A stretch of DNA of 10,105 nt from Russula earlei. Lineage: Eukaryota > Basidiomycota > Agaricomycetes > Russulales > Russulaceae. The stretch covers positions 1 through 10,105 of the forward strand of contig JAGFNK010001370.1 of the NCBI GenBank assembly GCA_025769875.1. Direction: 5' to 3'. The notes below the pieces were generated by a model. The model made no database searches. It had not been told where the DNA came from and saw nothing but the letters and a program-made list of their open reading frames with translations. Shown in pieces: positions 7,504 to 10,105 of this stretch. Position 1 is the stretch's first letter. The number at the start of each line of letters is the position of its first letter. Made by a program: the position numbers and the translations under genes.

Positions 7504-7828
7504 TTTGTGGCGTTCTTAAGTACCTGAGACTGCCACTGGATGCAGTACAGTTAACTACCATCACGGATCACTAAGTAAGTCCGAGGATCAGTTGTAAGTA
7601 GCTACCCATCGTTCTAAATCACTCTATCAGTGTGACTAATGCGTGCTGCAGCGTATGAGCTGAGCTGGTGATGCCTGGTCCAGGTGATCCGACACGTCAA
7701 TGCATCCGAGTTGTGATCATGTTGTAATCTAACCCCTTGTCAGTTTGTCCATAATCTCTTTCATTGTTGTTCTCTCTTGTCACCCCTGTTCCCTCGGTTA
7801 CCATTTCATCCCTTGATGCTGATGGTCA

Positions 7829-7880
7829 CTTATTGTGTTTCACCTATTGTGTTTCACCTATTATGTTTCACTTATTGTTG
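7829..7880. repeat. 14-bp tandem repeat, c(t/c)tattgtgtttca
   Basis: Copies at 7829-7842, 7843-7856 and 7857-7870 differ by one or two bases, and a partial fourth copy follows (cttattgttg). It probably belongs to an LTR U3 region. Confidence 0.8.
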
Positions 7881-7952
7881 AGTTACTTTTGCTATTGACC
7901 CATCTTTATCTATTGTTCTGCTTATGGTACTGTACAGCCTCACTACATACAG

Positions 7953-7960
7953 TATTTAAG
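7953..7960 (+). promoter_or_regulatory. TATA-like box, tatttaag
   Basis: A TATA-like motif followed about 25-30 bp downstream by a small GC hairpin (gggg aatg cccc) and a CT-rich leader. This is the arrangement of an LTR promoter and may belong to a separate LTR from the one at 8343. Confidence 0.35.
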
Positions 7961-8151
7961 CGCCTGTAGAAGCTGGGGAATGCCCCAAGCTTAGCTTTGT
8001 CCCATTTCCTGTCGCATCCCCTGCCCTGTACTCTCTCTCAATCACAACTTTGCTTGTGCTGGCCTACACTTTGCCTGACCTAATGTTAAGATTCTCTTGA
8101 TTCTCTGACTGTCGTCTATTCTGCTGACTCATCTGTGATTACTCATGTGTT

Positions 8152-8207
8152 TGCTTATTGATCTGCTTACTGATTGCTTACTGATTGCTGACTGATTGCT
8201 TACTGAT
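8152..8207. repeat. 11-bp tandem repeat, tgcttactgat
   Basis: Exact copies at 8164-8174, 8175-8185 and 8197-8207, with variants at 8152-8162 (tgcttattgat, then one extra base) and 8186-8196 (tgctgactgat). It ends just before the palindrome at 8218. Confidence 0.85.
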
Positions 8208-8217
8208 ACTAGGAAAG

Positions 8218-8239
8218 AATGACTCACGTGTGAGTCATT
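8218..8239. promoter_or_regulatory. Perfect inverted repeat with paired Gcn4/AP-1-type sites and an E-box core
   Basis: Arms aatgactcac (8218-8227) and gtgagtcatt (8230-8239) pair perfectly around a 2-nt centre. Each arm carries TGACTCA, the consensus for fungal Gcn4-like bZIP regulators, and the centre holds CACGTG, an E-box. It lies about 105 bp upstream of a TATA box, in a promoter-like position. Regulation by amino-acid starvation or another bZIP signal is inference. Confidence 0.6.
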
Positions 8240-8342
8240 TCTAACATTCTGAATTGCGCTTTTCGTATTTGGATACTACCGGTTCTCAGCTATGTGCACC
8301 CCGAGTTTCATACGAATCGGATCAGTAGTTATCGAGATATCG

Positions 8343-8350
8343 TATAAATA
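8343..8350 (+). promoter_or_regulatory. TATA box, tataaata, probable LTR promoter
   Basis: A good TATA consensus in the orientation of gag, 640 bp upstream of its ATG. Transcription would be expected to start around 8370-8400, within the LTR R region if this is the 5' LTR. Confidence 0.5.
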
Positions 8351-8985
8351 GTCTGTGGTATCAAGAAGTTGAGCCTTACGCTCGACTTACACTTTTCACA
8401 AGACAACTATCTTGTCAAACGATCTAAACAAATTATAGTGCAGACTCTAACTGAAAGAGGCCCCTCTCTTTTCTACATTCAATCTTCCTGAGATAATATC
8501 AAAGGGTTCGAAGTCTAGTGCTTGAACTATATCAAGCAACTCTTTCACCAGAAGAGTCGGTACTAAGATCTGTCAGATCTTAACACCTAAGCACACCTCA
8601 AGGAACCCTAGTGTTCCTCTTCCTCCTCTGCCTCTCTCATCATCCTCCTCTTCTGTGAAACCAAGAGATCGACTCTGTCTGCGGACTGAGTCATTGTCTG
8701 ACTCAACCTTGAGACGCTAAACCCTCGATCCGGTCTCCTTGAGCCGGCCCCACTGAACCCTTGAACCAAGTCACAGGGACTTGGCCCCCTGAACCTTGAG
8801 CTAACGCTCTACGGCCACGATGCCATAACACAAGCTAAGCTTCCTTACTCCATTCTGGAGATCAACCTTGAATACCATCAAACTGTTGGGTCTGCGTCCA
8901 ACCCAGACCATCCCCAGACCTTCCTGAATGTTGTAGGAACTGCCACTTGGGACAGTTTTCACACCTTTCTTTCTGTTACATCACC
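8351..8985 (+). other. Untranslated leader (U5, primer site and 5' leader) of the Ty3-type element
   Basis: No coding frame is supported. The sequence is CT-rich (8600-8650) with repeated ttgaacc/ccttgagc motifs at 8730-8800. I could not identify a tRNA primer-binding site with confidence, nor a self-priming complement to the presumed transcript start, so the LTR end is not placed. Confidence 0.4.
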
Positions 8986-10105
8986 ATGAAAACAACGAAG
9001 AACTACCAGTCGAATTCATCAACAATCGTTGGTTCGAACTACGACTTAGGAGAGGACAACTCTACACTCACCTAGACCTAGAACTCCTCAGAAACAGCCT
9101 TGGATTAGGTACTGGAGGGAAAATGACCCTCTCTATGAACCACCGTCAGAATCAGAAGCCTCTTCTACAGAAGGCAACCCCCCTGAACCAGAAAACACTG
9201 TCGAAACTCAGACACCCTTTGAATCCCCTACTTTAGAACCAGAGGACCCCCTTGGAAACCAGGAACCCATTGAACCTAGAACTCGAACACAGAACCCCCC
9301 AGAACCTAATATGGCAGCCCAACCCCAAGTTGCTGTACAACCCCCCCAAGTTGCCACTCAGGCCCCTCAGATGGCCGCCCAGGTCCCCCCAGTTGTCGTT
9401 CCACCTTCCCAACCAGCTGCTCCAGCACCACAAGGCACTAATGGGTCCCTCAGTGGCACAGAACCCACTGCCTTCACAGGGGAGAGGAACAAAACAAAAG
9501 ATTAATCATGGAATTTAACTTGTTCTGGGGCCTTAATGATGACAAAATGGTGATGATTTCCCCTTTCAAACAACAATGCTGGCCCTGTCCTATATTCAAG
9601 GAGAAAAGGTCGAAGAATGGGTCAATTTGCAAGCAACTACACTAAGAGATAAAGTAAACAGGACCCAAAACCCCGTTAACAGAATGGATGAAGCACTATG
9701 GAACAACTTCGTCACAATTTCACATTCAAATTCACCAATGCCACAGAAAAAGAAGATGCCCAAGCAGCTCTTGCCAAACACACGATGAAGGAGTCTCTAG
9801 ACGATTACATCTCCACCTTCGAACAACTCCTGAACAAAACTGGGTGGCCAGAAACGGATGTGATTGCCATTGAAAGCTTCAAAAATGGCCTAAAAATCGG
9901 ACTCTACTGTGCAATTCTAAACAGAGATGTCTGGCCCACCACTCTCCAAGAATGGAAGGAGGAGGCCAGAAGACAACACTGACGTTTCATCACCATCAGG
10001 GAAAAGCTCAAAGGGAAAACCACACACTCCCCCTCGGAACACAAACCCCATCACTCTGACCGAATGCAAGTGGACGCTGCCAAGTCCAACTTTAAGAAAC
10101 TCACT
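8986..10105 (+). pseudogene. Ty3/gypsy retrotransposon gag, frameshifted, runs off the window
   Basis: Gag forms the virus-like particle that packages the element RNA in the cytoplasm. The ATG at 8986 (caccATGA) opens MKTTKNYQSN and reaches a stop at 9075. The frame then changes to an acidic Glu/Pro-rich part (RYWRENDPLYEPPSESE) and a low-complexity PQVA-type repeat (about 9311-9410), ending TAFTGERNKTK with a stop at 9505. Two more frame changes give IMEFNLFWGLNDD, then MLALSYIQGEKVEEWV, DEALWNNFV, and finally FTFKFTNATEKEDAQAAL, SLDDYISTFEQLLNKTGW, FKNGLKIGLYCAIL and TTLQEWKEEARRQH, with a TGA at 9980-9982, then RFITIREKLKGK and DRMQVDAAK. This is the order of the Retrotrans_gag capsid domain of basidiomycete Ty3/gypsy elements. 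At least four frame changes and one stop make it non-functional as given. The zinc knuckle and pol would lie beyond the window. Confidence 0.88.

Larger units (their letters stand above)
7504..8342. other. LTR-like, non-coding region upstream of gag
   Basis: About 840 bp with no usable open frame. It has retroelement promoter character: low-complexity CT-rich stretches, two short tandem arrays (7829-7880 and 8152-8207), a TATA-like box followed by CT-rich leader-like sequence, and a Gcn4-type palindrome. It is upstream of and in the same orientation as the Ty3 gag, so part of it is probably the 5' LTR. The second LTR would lie outside the window, so the boundaries, and whether one or two LTRs are present, cannot be settled. 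Confidence 0.4.

Noticed and set aside
8356..8368. TGGTATCAAGAAG as a tRNA-Met primer-binding site
   Set aside because: It begins only six bases after the TATA box and is not preceded by a CA end, so it cannot follow U5. The match is also imperfect.

Overview
The window looks like a repeat-rich, gene-poor stretch of a filamentous basidiomycete genome, most likely an Agaricomycete. The evidence is threefold: a decayed fungal wax-synthase-type (MBOAT_2) gene, a degraded transposase of the basidiomycete-expanded Plavaka type, and GT-AG introns of 51-59 nt in the frames they join. There are no bacterial features, and I find no rRNA, tRNA or CRISPR array. I see no complete intact gene.

Layout. 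1-538 holds nothing I can assign. 539-1834 (minus) is a nearly full-length wax-synthase-like O-acyltransferase relic, GC- and CpG-rich, broken almost only by frame changes. 1835-3360 has no recognisable gene. 3361-4433 (plus) is an unrecognised fungal gene relic with two plausible 59-nt introns. About 4742-7095 (minus) is a Plavaka transposase relic with two clear introns, almost free of CpG and carrying stops at former Arg codons.

The Plavaka relic is split by a 1,226-bp non-autonomous hAT-like element (5582-6807). That element has TAGGG...CCCTA ends, GGCC-rich inverted subterminal arms and a perfect 8-bp target duplication (ttcacaat). Its GC-rich core looks like the captured 5' part of a host gene. 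7345-7503 is a degenerate 53-bp tandem array. 7504-8985 resembles LTR and leader sequence, with TATA boxes, short tandem repeats and a Gcn4-type palindrome. 8986-10105 (plus, running off the window) is a frameshifted Ty3/gypsy gag.

How it fits together. The parts do not form a working pathway. The window records successive transposon insertions beside dead genes. The order of two events can be read directly: Plavaka inserted and lost its CpGs first, and the CpG-rich hAT landed in it later. I see no clear new molecular system. The most informative items are the nested hAT with its apparent gene capture, the sharp CpG boundary at its target duplications, and the indel-dominated breakage of the acyltransferase relic, which could be real decay or assembly error.
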